Source: Grammothele lineata
Lineage: Eukaryota > Basidiomycota > Agaricomycetes > Polyporales > Polyporaceae
Length of the DNA: 64,000 bases
Reading direction: 5' to 3'
NCBI GenBank assembly: GCA_002150815.3
Contig: NDFF03000320.1
Span: forward strand, 248,001-312,000
A program made the translations under genes and the position numbers. A model generated the notes under the pieces. That model was given only the letters and a program-made list of their open reading frames with translations. It ran no database searches and was not told the origin of the DNA. Shown here one piece after another: positions 32,863 through 43,900 of the stretch. How positions within the stretch are numbered: position 1 is the stretch's first letter; each line of letters starts with the position of its first letter.

Positions 32863-34731
32863 ATGGCACCTTCTGAGGGAGGCTCTCAGCTTCCGCTATC
32901 TGCTTTCTTCGATATTTCGGCAAATAAACGGTCTCTTGTTTCCACTCGTCCCAAGATCTCGCCCAAACGCAAAGAATCTCCGGTCCGTGGTCAGGCCTAT
33001 GAACCCCCAAAGAAGAGGTTGAAGCAGAAGGAGAATGCAACACCGACACATCGTAGAAAGGCTAATGGGGTCCCGGAGCCCGACGCCGAGCAGCCCTCGG
33101 TCGTCGCCCCGACGGATACAGTGCGTACAATGATTCCAGGCGTAGGAGACCAGGATGCTCCAAGCGCCATCCAAGGGCGGGATGCGCGGAAAGACGTTGT
33201 GGATCTGGACGATGATGACGACCAAGAAAACAAGACAGAGGTTGTCGACGCGTTCAAACGCGCCCGGGCGACCCAGACACATTTTCTCCAAACCCCACCC
33301 CCCACCCCTGCACATCCTCACCGACACGAATTACAAGGCGCCGGCTCGCTTCCTTCGCCCCCTCTAACCGCTCTCAATTCCAGGCGGCTCGGCAGGAGTC
33401 ATGGCTCGGAAGAAATCTGCGCTAGCGACGTGATGGCACCGTTGGGGCGTAGCGGGGAGAACAAAGATTCGCTCCCGCACAGTGCGTGTATGGACAACAA
33501 GAAGAGTGAGTCACATACTGTTGGAAGCCGTAGGGATATCTTATGATACTGACTAGATCTGTCGACGGCAGGTGGCCCAGTGCCACTCAACTTACGCAAG
33601 GGGACTTCTCACAGTCGGCCCCGTCAAAATAGCCAGACCCTTATGCCCCCGCCACCCGTTCCCCCAAAGGCCTTCTCATCTGCTACTACTATGCCTGTCA
33701 TCCATCGGCCCGACGAATACTCATCTTCCCAGTCGGACAAGTGGGTCCCGTCTTCCCAATCACAGGAATTGGCAATCCCGCGTCGCGACGGCTTCCAGGA
33801 TCGTCCTTTGTCAGGCACGTCGCCACTGTCCGACAAGTCGTCTCGGGTCGTTCCAAGTTCCCAAGATTATGAAAGGGAGATAATTTCTCCTCGCCGTGCT
33901 CAGATCGACAAGGTTCCCTTGGAACGCACCCGGCTTCTCGCTCCTCTGCGCACCAGTAGTTTCGAGGACGTATCAGGCGGTAGTAGCGACACCGAAATCA
34001 TGCCCTCACCTGGGGTTATAGAGAGCTCCCAAAGTCAGTTTGAGGCAGAAATCTCAGCCTCATGGGTCGAGCGGTTGGCGGGGCGCACCACAAAGCTCCA
34101 GGGGTACGTTCCACGCCGCGTAATGTAAGAGTTAGACCTCATTTAAGCCAGGTACCAACCTGTAAGCCACCTCGCGACCCAGACGGCTGTCAGATCTCCA
34201 ACTCGGCTCTTAACGAGGGCGAAAATGCCTTCCATCGAAGCCGATACGCAAGAGTCACTCCCTGACACGCAAGGTTACGATGCTAGTCAAGAATCCTGCC
34301 AGTCCATATCATCCACGTGGTCGTCCGCTTATACGTCTCCTATAGCAGTGGCTCGAGGACTTCCTGAGTCGCAATCTGACGGTTCTTATGATGGTGGTAG
34401 TATGTCCTTCTCCAGTTGTCCAACGCCAGTGCGAGAATTTTTGGAAGTGTTTGAGGGGCGGTCCCAAGACGAGGACGAATTTCTGGTGGGTAGATGTGCC
34501 GATCCCTCTGCGTCTTGGTAGTTGAATTGTCTGACACGCGTTGGTTAGACTTATCAGAGACGTGATCAAGACGCCTCAGGGCACGAACTTAGCCGTGGTC
34601 GTGACGTTCCACGCTGGGATGCTGAGGAATACGTCTCAGATGGCTCCATGCCGGAGTCGATGGAGGTAGTCAAGAACTTTCTTGAGACGTTTTCTCCAGA
34701 CATGTCGCAAACCCAAGACTTCAATGACTAG
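32863..34731 (+). CDS. Disordered SSQ-rich hypothetical protein, possibly nuclear
   Basis: Four exons: 32863-33505, 33572-34103, 34152-34485, 34549-34731, giving 563 aa. No recognised domain. The N-terminus is basic with nuclear-signal-like clusters (ISPKRKESPVRGQ, PPKKRLKQKE), then an acidic patch DLDDDDDQENKTE and Pro-rich segments (TPPPTPAHPH). Repeated Ser-Ser-Gln motifs occur in the middle: KWVPSSQSQE, RVVPSSQDYERE and VIESSQSQFEAE. Near the C-terminus two related blocks occur, TPVREFLEVFEG and MEVVKNFLETFS, each followed by acidic SQ/TQ-containing sequence. SQ/TQ clusters and acidic helices suggest a phosphorylated adaptor, but this is inference. ATG 32863 chosen; the frame is open 68 codons further upstream. 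Confidence 0.72.
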
Positions 34732-36095
34732 GGTTCCGTCGCTTTCTTAGTGTTGTGCTCTTCGCTTTCACTGCTCTGTCATGTCTTTCGCATATGCTGA
34801 TAAGGTAGGGGACATTCAAAACGCACCAACCCCACGTGATCTTGCGTGACAGACCAAATCGGGCGACCACTGCGCGTCTGATGAGCGCTTCCGTCATGTT
34901 TTCAAGACAATCGTGCTTCTGTCTTTGTTCTTTTGAGATTACAAGAAATCTACTTCCATGATTTTGTTGGAATTAGTCTTGCGAACATTCCTATGTAATT
35001 TTCATGGCGAAAGTGCTACTCTACGTTCCTCTATCTTCCTTCCATTGCCTGCGACCCTATTTGGGGTTTCTCACGCCCCCAACACCCGCTTCTCCGACTC
35101 TCTATGCTCGTTAGAAGACGATAAAATACTTGTGTTTGGCGATGTATGGTTAGCGACTCCCATAGCATGAATAACTTCCTGGGACAAAGTACACCGACCA
35201 ACGAATCTTGCAAGTTGCAGTGGGTAAGCTGGCTGGTGATGCCAGGACAGCTCAGCTGCTCTCCGAGGATGGCCTTGGTGTACGCCGCAGACATGGGTAG
35301 TACCACAGGTCGTCTGCTAAGAAGCATTTGTGCCGCTTGTGTCCGCCAATTCGGCCAGCTTGTCTGCATCGAGCATCTCCAAAGGATGATCAGCCTTGCG
35401 ATTTAAGCGCCTCTACCATCTTCAACCGTATTTGGTGCTTTATAGAGGCATGTCTTCACAAATGGAACACCATTTGGGCTTATTAAAAGCTCTAATAGTA
35501 TTTTAGGAAGTTCCTTGTGCCAGAAAGCATGCTATATGAGCCGGGGATGGCACATCTCGACCGAAATGCATGCAATCTGGGGGTAATGACACTTGTTTTG
35601 AAGATAGAGCGAGCAATTCACCTCGGATTGTGCTCAAAGTTGAAATATACCTTCGCGCAACGTATTCAAACAGATTCATGGAAGTGTTTCTGTTCGCGTG
35701 GACTACAACGAACAGGAGACTAATATCATTGCGGGAAACAAGCCTCTCGGCCCGTTTTGGAAGGTACAGTAACGCTGTGACGTCGATCACGTGGGGTTGG
35801 TGCGTTTTGAATGTCCCCTACCTTATATCGAGTCTTCCTCGCCCTCGCGAAAAACGGATTGTAGCGTGACGCATCTTAACACGATCACGTGCCGTGTGTC
35901 ACATCGCGTCCTCGTATATTGCCGTGTTATTGTGGCTGACAGGCGTGGCTGGTGTTATAATCAGGACTGTCCTACTGTCAACCAACTGTCATAAACGGAT
36001 GGTTGGATGATTTTGACTTCACTTATTCATCCTTTGCTTCCATAACCTCACTTACTCTCCTCTCTCCTGCTTCCAACGCTCTTCAAGCAGCCGAG
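34732..36095. other. No supported gene; promoter of coiled-coil gene B
   Basis: A/T-richer than its surroundings. Several short open frames occur on both strands, none with a credible splice pattern. A TATA-like ttataa lies at about 35955-35960, roughly 136 bp before the ATG at 36096. Confidence 0.45.
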
Positions 36096-36751
36096 ATGTC
36101 TGTGACACCTTCATCTTCCGTTTCTGCCTTCAGCGATAAGGAGTGTAAGAAGCTCCAAAAGCTTATGGACAAAGAGGCAAAGACTATCCAGAAGGCGATC
36201 AACCACATGCTTAAAGATGTCCGAGACGCGGAGAATGTCCTCACAAAGTGTTCTAAGGTGCATCCCACTCCTTTCCACAAAGCTTCTCGTGCGCTCACAA
36301 AATGACGGGCCGTCCGCATTATAGGAGGCCGAACAGGCTGAACAGCTTGTGCAAAAGACGAAGGACAAGGAGCACACAGCTGCGGAGAAGCTCAGCAAGG
36401 CAACGCACAAGCACTCCGACGCCATGACCGAGCAGGCGAAGGCTGAGGACAGGGTCTCGGTGCGTCCCCGGTATCACATCTTCTGCACACGGCGTGGCTG
36501 ACATCAGTTCTGTAGGAGAAGAAGGCGAGGGAAGTTGAGTCAGACTCGCGTGTCCGCCAGTTGCAGTCGGACCTCGATGATTGTAGACAAAGCATGCAGG
36601 CGAACGCAGTGAGTAAATTTCCCACTCGTACTAGAGCGTCATCTGGACACCCAACGATACATAGGTCGATCGTGATATGAGGTTGTCAGAGATCCGGGCG
36701 ATGTACGAATGCCCCAATATTGTATCTCAGCCAGCCACTCCTAGACTATAA
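36096..36751 (+). CDS. Coiled-coil protein, copy B (paralogue of copy A)
   Basis: Four exons: 36096-36257, 36325-36459, 36516-36608, 36665-36751, giving 158 aa. Ser-rich head (MSVTPSSSVSAFSDKECKKL), then a long charged helix: KLMDKEAKTIQKAINHMLKD, KDKEHTAAEKLSKATHKHSD, RVRQLQSDLDDCRQSMQANA. The tail is short (MYECPNIVSQPATPRL). Exons 2 and 3 have exactly the lengths of copy A at 22661-23469 (135 and 93 nt), all in phase 0, and exon 1 differs by one codon. Intron 2 has an ordinary gtgcgt donor where copy A has gcgagt. In-frame codons continue upstream to 36003; I start at 36096, after the CT-rich leader. Function unknown. Confidence 0.82.
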
Positions 36752-37210
36752 CGGACAAATCACTTCGGGGTCATGAGGGTTATCTACGGACGTCTTCTGG
36801 ATATCAGTATCGGATCTTTTCCTGGGCTCTCAGAATTGTGTAGATAGACGTACCTAATCCCTGTATCATGTGGAGGTAACATGTGGGAATTTTCGTTGTG
36901 ATATAACGAGACGGTAGTCTGGTTGTAGGAAGTAAGTACGTCGCGGCCGAGTGTTGACAAAGTCCGCGGGAGTCCGAGGAGGTGACACAGAAAAGCGCCG
37001 AAGCCTCAGTGTTTTGACACGCAGCCATACGAACCGTCTCTTCAGCTTGTCTTCCAACTACACCCCCCTTATACGCTGATCGACGATCGCCGTCGAGATG
37101 TTTGATGCCTTGGAAATGAAGGCCTATACATGTGTCCACAAATGCTGCAACATCCGAAAACACGTCAACTATGCATATTCAAATAAAGCCCAGTAATCAA
37201 TCGCTCGCAG
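36752..37210. other. No supported gene
   Basis: A minus-strand open frame (36804-37163) spans most of it, but its composition is not persuasive and it lacks a splice context. Confidence 0.4.
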
Positions 37211-37650
37211 CCCGACAAAACCGAGTCGTCGACCGTATCTCCTCACGCTGTCGGCAATGTTGATAATGCGGATGGGTTGCTACGTTCGCATAATCTTCTT
37301 GGACGTGTGCTCAAAAGCGGCGAAAGGGCTCTAGTTGTGCGTGTTTCGTGCCCCGTTTTGTTGAGAGAACACCTGACCTCCGATGTTTTCGCAGGAGCTG
37401 GCGCTGCTCCCGCTGAAGAAGTTCTTCCATCATTCAGCGATGAAATGTCTTAAGCTTAATCCCGATTCTGTTCACAAGGCGAAGTTGGTGGCGACTTGCA
37501 CAACAGAGATGAGTTCGAACCTGGAGATCATCGACCGGATTCCTTCCATTCAATCAGTGGCTTCGCCCCGCCCTTTAGCTATCGTGATTTCCCAGGGATA
37601 CTGCCAACCCCAGTAGCGTCCCCGAACCCGAGGGGCCGCGGTAGTACGTC
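37211..37650 (+). pseudogene. Coding-like remnant, frames in conflict
   Basis: An exon-like stretch starts after tcgctcgcag (acceptor) at 37211 and reads PDKTESSTVSPHAVGNVDNA, then LGRVLKSGERALV to a gtgcgt donor at 37337. Splicing to the cag at 37394 leads to an open frame ending TAG at 37614 (LKKFFHHSAMKCLKLNPD). Without splicing, a second frame reads AGAGAAPAEEVLPSFSDEM, hits TAA-GCT-TAA near 37448, then continues with protein-like DLHNRDEFEPGDHRPDSFHS and FPGILPTPVASPNPRGRG. Two good frames with stops between them suggest decay. No family recognised. Confidence 0.3.
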
Positions 37651-38841
37651 AACGAGGTACTGGATAACCTCGCACCCCTGCGGAAATGTCATACATAAGC
37701 GGGGTCCTCGCAATACGCCGCTATTCATCCGCATACGCGGCAAGGAGGAATGAGGCAATTCTCACTTGGGTCAGGCTGGAAACCCCACCCCCTGTACGAC
37801 TATGCGTGTATCATGTCACATAAGGTTACAAGGTCTCAGTATTCGTTTGGCACCTCTGCGGGAGTGGCTCGAGTGTGTAGTTTGGCAAGGAGGTTTCGGC
37901 GGCCTACTCGAAGGTAGGGTCTATGCTACCCCGTACAGCTATTACTCAATCACCCGTAGCTGCGATCAAGGCCGTGCGCCCACCCCAGACGGTCCACTGA
38001 AATTTATCGCATGCCGTCCTAAACTACTAGTGTCTGTCTGTGCATCCATGCGGAGTTGCCAGAGCAGATCGTCCGTCCCACGTGATGGGTAGTCCAGGTC
38101 TCTCGTTTGCACGCGCTTTGTGGGTTGTAATCGACCCAATCCGTACACTAGGCGACTCACTTCCTTTTGTACCCCGGTTCATAGCAGTTCCCCTTCGCGA
38201 TTCAAACAACAGCAACGGGGAAGACGACATATGTAGCGCCTTGAAGATAGGCTTTTGGTGTTCCGCCGACCAAAACCTTCTAACGCTTCACCGTAAGCGG
38301 TCGACTGCCGGCTGTCCGTAGTCTCCTTTTGGGGGCGCTGTTCACGGTCCGGACCCTTGACCTAAGGAATTCGCCTGTTCAGCGTGTTCCAGTCTGCTGT
38401 TGAACGCTTGGTATTGACTACTGCAGCACTCGTTTTGCCCAAATTTTGGTGAGGGCTACCGCAGCTGCATGACGTCTATGATTGGAAGCCAGATGAGCGC
38501 TGTTGTTTCGACGCTCTTTTGCTCTGACTAACAAGGCGTTCCTTCTGCAGGCCGCCCATTTTTCCAAATACAGGAATGGTATTGAGCCATGCAGCATTCT
38601 GCTACGCCCGATGTCCCCGTGGTGGTAATACTATCTTCGTCAGTTCCGCCAAGATGAGCATTGGCACCGTCATGCTGGGCATACCAGTATAAACTTCTGT
38701 ACATCGACATCGATTCAAATTTCGCGCCTGTCGAGTGTTGGAGCCACCTCATCGACAACCGGCATGCTGCACTTTCATCTGCCTAATGTGCTGCGTTTAG
38801 CGTCAGCACCGCAGTACTCTCCGAGGCATCCCGGGAGGTCA
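37651..38841. other. Mostly empty; one orphan coding-like fragment
   Basis: A plus-strand fragment at about 38571-38690 reads GMVLSHAAFCYARCPRGGNT and FVSSAKMSIGTVMLGIPV before a stop. It has no start or partner exons that I can find. The rest shows no gene. Confidence 0.35.
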
Positions 38842-40996
38842 ATGGGGCGGAAGCTTAGCTGGTTTAAAAGCACTCTTGATACACTTGAGCGAATTGCCAC
38901 CCCAGCCAGTCCCGCCACCCCATTCACCGAATCCCCCTCCCCGAACGACGCAATGTACGCAAACTCAACTAAAACTAGCTCGAAAAGCCTCTCGCCATCT
39001 CCGACGGAAAATTCAGAGGTGCGATTTTGCCAGCTGAAGGGCTTCGGACGCCATTTGTTGACGCTGCCAGCAGAATGATCAAAGTTCTCCGTTCTCTCCG
39101 ACATCGACGGCTGCTACGGTGTGTTGCAGCTCCAACTGAAGCCTCTTCTAAGTGGTGCTCATAGCCCAATTGTAGTCCATAGTTCTAGACGCCCCCCAGG
39201 TATGTGAGACTGTTCATCAGGGCGACACCGAGCAATTCACGTTACGCCAGGAAATGCACCTTCTACACCTCGACACGGATATGGACCACGCTTCTAACAA
39301 CCATGAGATCATCACAGCACCGGTACTTACTCGAGCAGCATACGTGGAGACTAGCCTGGACCAGCAGAAGTCTCAATATGGGGTGCTTGGCACACTGCAG
39401 GCAATTTGGTCAGTAAATCGTGTTGCCCATCGGCTGCATTAATTCGTTTGACGCTGCTAGTGTATTAGCGAAAAAGGGGCTCGGTATCATCCCGAAGACC
39501 CTCGTTTGTACCTCAACACGGTCAGCATACTGACCCCAAGCTTACTTGGTCTACAAGCTAACGCGGATTCTCCTTACATGATAGAATGCACCATTTTCAG
39601 CAATCGTATGCGGTGTTCAAGGCTCAGGCAAATCCCACAGTGTCTCCGTGATGCTGGAGAATATGCTAATCACTGGCTACAACCCGATTGGTCGTTTACA
39701 AAAGCCCCTTAGCGGCTTGGTGCTTCATTTCGGTGAAGGTGGCTCCGGAACGAGGCCGTGTGAGGCTGCTTCTATTGGTAAGAGCACAGTACATGGTGTT
39801 TGCGCACCTAGAATTACGGTCTACGTGTCACGTTCATCGTTGGAGACGATGAAGCGGGTGTATGGAACCCTTGGAGCCTCCATTAAAGTGAAACCGCTGT
39901 TATTCAACGAGAACGAGCTGGATGCTGAGGCCGTCATGTCGATGATGGCTGTGGGAGGGTCCGAATCTGCGCCCCTGTACATGCACCGAGTGCTGGTGAG
40001 TTTGACGGCGATCCTATACCTGAAAACCTGAGCTAATCTGCACACTGGTCACGAAGTCGATCATGCGCGACTTGGGCGAAAACTTCACATACACTGAGTT
40101 CATGAAACGCATCGAGAAAGCAAAGAAGGAGTTCAGTCCCATGCAGATCACTGCCCTTGAGCAGCGCCTCGTCCTACTCCGGACGTTCGTGCATCCATCC
40201 CCCGACAAGAAGAAGCCAAGGTTCAAGGCGGGGCAACTCACCATTATCGACCTCTCGGATCCCTTTGTCGACCCTGGAAGCGCGTGTGCTTTGTTCGAAA
40301 TCGTCACCAGGCTGTTCGTCCGGGCCGAGGTCGACACGGGGAAGGTCCTCGTGGTTGACGAAGCTCACAAGGTGTGCCGTACGGTCCGTATCGATCGAGC
40401 TTGATTAGGCTCAATGTCGTCCAAAGTACCTGTCCATCAACAAGGGCGTGTCGGGCCTCACCAAGGCGCTGACGTCGCTGACACGCCAGCAGCGACACCT
40501 GGCTCTGCGTGTCATAATTAGCACTCAAGGTACAGCCCCTTTGTTCTCCCAGCCGGAGTCTGTACTGAGCCTGAGAATGTGGCGTTAGAGCCGACTGCCC
40601 TTCCTCCCGTCCTGATCGACCTGTGCACAGTCGCGATTCTCCATCGCTTCTCATCGCCGGCGTGGTGGGAGGCGATTGCGAAGCATGTATCAGCGGACCT
40701 TTCTGACGACGACGCATTCGATTACATCGTGCGGCTCAAGGTGAGCCCATTGGGTTATGTGTTTGTCGAGTGACACAATCGCACACGCTCCTGACACATA
40801 CGTTCTCTAGACCGGCGAGGCGGTCATCCTGGCACCGTCAGGGCTAGGTGACTTCACACAGCTCGCAAGGAGTGATGATCCCCTGCGTGATGGTCGTGTC
40901 GCCGCGTTCGGTCGCCGCTATTTGCTGGCGCGGACCCGACGGCGGGTCACCGCGGATGGCGGAGCATCCAGGATGGTTATCTCCGAGGACAGCTAA
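38842..40996 (+). CDS. P-loop NTPase of an agaricomycete expansion family
   Basis: Nine exons: 38842-39018, 39071-39118, 39200-39408, 39469-39520, 39585-39995, 40057-40371, 40427-40529, 40589-40740, 40811-40996, giving 550 aa. Ser/Pro-rich N-terminus (TPASPATPFTESPSPNDA). The ATPase core has Walker A VCGVQGSGKSHSVSVMLE (about 170-185), Walker B LVVDEAHKYLS (about 400) and a sensor-like RVIISTQEPTALPP. The Walker B DEAH continues into an arginine-rich stretch SLTRQQRHLALRV. The VIISTQEP and HRFSSPAWW segments recall FtsK/HerA-type DNA-pumping ATPases, but I cannot place it more precisely. Related proteins in mushrooms are annotated only as P-loop NTPases. Role unknown. A further exon after 41089 (RGQREPKDVLKRAVGGVRSG) may replace the last seven codons. 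Confidence 0.82.
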
Positions 40997-43900
40997 ATCG
41001 TTCACAGTTGTGCGAGACACCGCGTGTCGAATGTATGTGTAGTTCGTACGTTTTTGTATAATGCATACGTCCTTGATTCTTGCCAACTTTAGCGTGGACA
41101 AAGGGAGCCGAAGGACGTGCTCAAGCGGGCCGTCGGCGGTGTTCGTAGCGGCCACATCATAGCCAGGCCGCGAGCGCCCGATCAGATGGAGGAGACTCGA
41201 ATGCGTCCATTTCTCAGACCGCGCATGCTTTCATTTCCGTTGTTCCTGGTCTGAAGTTGCCAGATTCTGTGGATGGCTGTCTTCAGGTGAGAACGCTGGG
41301 GTCTTCGCCCCCCAGTGTTAGGTCGGATAATTGCACCGTCGAGAACCGAGAAGATTAGGCAGCAGAAGGGTCGCGCTTCGTTGTGCACTCAGGCTATCCA
41401 TGGCTGAAGAAGTCGCATAGAACAGATGGGGATCTCAACACCAGAAAAGCAGCCATTCAGTCATTGTCACCTGTGAAGCTTGGCATGGCCCGCCGCCGGG
41501 ACCTCCAGCTCGACTCTCTTCCCAGCCGGCCCCCGGAGACTCCCGTTTTCTGTCGCGCCCATCGATGGTCTTGTGCACGCTGCGCAGCGTCCGCGGACGA
41601 TGATGACAAAGCGCGAGTTTCTCTCCGATCCCCGCGAGCGGAGGCGCGTCGGGCGCCTGCCGAATCCTCGTCCGCGTTACCGCTGATGTCGGAGGTCCCG
41701 TTCTCGTAAAGAGCCGTAAAGACCGCGTGGCTTACGGTCGCAGACGGTCGCTCGCGCCTGTTGAAGACGCCAAGCGCCACGAGCGTCCAACGATCGCCGC
41801 CGTGTGTTTACGGCTCACGACCTCTCCAGCAACCTTTCAACGTGCCATAACTGCCGAGGTTACGCTTCATCGCCCATTTGTAGATGGCTGGTGAGTCTGA
41901 TATCAGAGCCTGTAATCGCGTGCAACGACTGAGAACTTACGTAGTAGGGTGGCGTTACTTTGCAACAGCACCTCGAGGTCCGTACCTGCCACCACGACGG
42001 TTGCGTGCGGAGAACTCACGAAGTCCTCGGCTGTCGAATTCTCAAGGCGCACGGCGGCCGCAGCTCAGGCCGCTCAGTGAAGAAAGCCAGGCACAGGCGA
42101 CATGCAGCGTATGTGGTCGTTATTTTCCCCGCAAGAGAACACATGACGCGCCTCATCGAGCCGGAAAATGAACGAAGACACGCGCGTCACCCACGAATCA
42201 AGCCACCTCCCATCGGGATCTTGCGTGCTCGCTGGACGGGTCGCCACCGGATCGCGCCTGTCCTCACGTCCACAGCGCGCAGGGACCGCGGTGATCGTCC
42301 CACTTTTCGCTGACAAGAGTGCTTTGACACAGACCATGCGTAAACTCAATGCTTTCGCCGCGCCAATCTTCCGTGTGGCGTGTGTGGGCGCAGTGAAGGT
42401 CACCGTGAAGCGCGCGGGGTAGCCTGTAGGTACGTGCCTCCCCGCATCTGTTCATCCTGGCGTTCGCGCTGAATGGAGCCGATATTTGCAAACAAAGGAG
42501 AAGCCCCGCGTACGTGCCGCGGCCATTGACGCGTCTGCGCGCCTCTCCAGCCGGTGTCTCGTTGAATGCCGTCGCGTCGACGGTTGTCCCTTGAGGGCTC
42601 GAAGGCCGCTCCGTTTGAAGCCCGAGTGGTCCCGCGTTCCTAGCCGCCGCCCTCCCCTCACCTCGCGGAAAGAACAAGGATACGCGCACGGCGTCCAACG
42701 GGTTCGCGTTTAAAGTGGGCTTATCGACCACAGACTGTCGCGGGGCGCCGCCGTGGACGGCAGGCCGCGCCCGGAGTGCCGATAGGACAAACACCTCACC
42801 GTCTCGCCCCCCAAGACGTGCAATTCAGGGCTTAACCTCCCTGGCGCAGCGAGGGGCAGGCGGGGCGCGCGTGCTAGGAACACAAGGGCAGGACATCGAG
42901 CTCGCCTGGCAGCGGCGCGCCACCCTGTCAGGCTCGCGGTTCAAAGGACGGACTTTGAGGACCTGGCAGCGGGACATTCCGCACTGGGTTCCGTGCCTCC
43001 GTGCCTCCGCGCCTCGACGCCAGAACTCAAGCCAGGGCGGATGCCTAGCGAGCCAGAGCCGCCAGAGTCCACGCCCGGACTCGGTGTAGACTGAAGACGT
43101 CCGGGTCGGCGTGCGCGCGCGCGCACGGTGCCCCTGCTTCGCAACTTCTCCGCCCCCGCGCGGCCGCTTCTAGCAGGCCCCGTGCGGGCGATCGCCCACC
43201 GCCGCGACGTCAGCGAAGCGCCGTCCTGCGAGCGCGCACCCGCGCCCGCACTCACCGCCGCATGCCTCCGCACACACCCGGGTCTGGGGGCTTTCGCTCG
43301 GCGCCAGGCGTCATACATCGACGCCCTCCAGCCCCCAGCCCGTCTGCCTTCCCTCCGACGCCTTCCCCCGATGCCGCGTCGCAGCAGCGTTCGAGCTCCG
43401 CTCAATGCTGCCGCGCCCCGCCGGGCCTCGAGGCGCAAGGCTCGAGACACATCCGCCACCCGCCTAGTCTTGCCATTGCGAGCGCCGCGGTCAAAGTGCG
43501 GCGGGTGCACTCGGCATGCGTGTTCGCGAGGGTTGCGTACGCCGGTGGACCGTATATCGTATAGGGACGCACGACGGGGTGCTAATAGAACCAAGAACCG
43601 AGTATCCGGCGCCCCGTGCGCACCCCAGACTCGACGGCATTCCCCAGGCGGGCGAGGGGGTGAATGGTCAGCAACAAGCTACGACAAGCAGGCGTACGAG
43701 AGCGAGCACATGCTACGAACGACGGCGTGGGTGGTTGCGACGTGCATCAACTGGACCCGAGCAGGACGGACGAGCTCGTGCGTGCAGCTTCACTCCCGCG
43801 CCCTCCGCCTGGACGTCTCTAGGTCCACTTCAAGTTACGGGGTACGCTGCGGGCAGCCATCTGTCCACCCCCCGAGCTTCCTCGGTCTTGGCTAGCTTCA

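Noticed and set aside
43128..43895. 255-codon plus-strand open frame
   Set aside because: Ala/Arg/Pro-rich and overlapped by equally long frames on the other strand; expected at this GC content.
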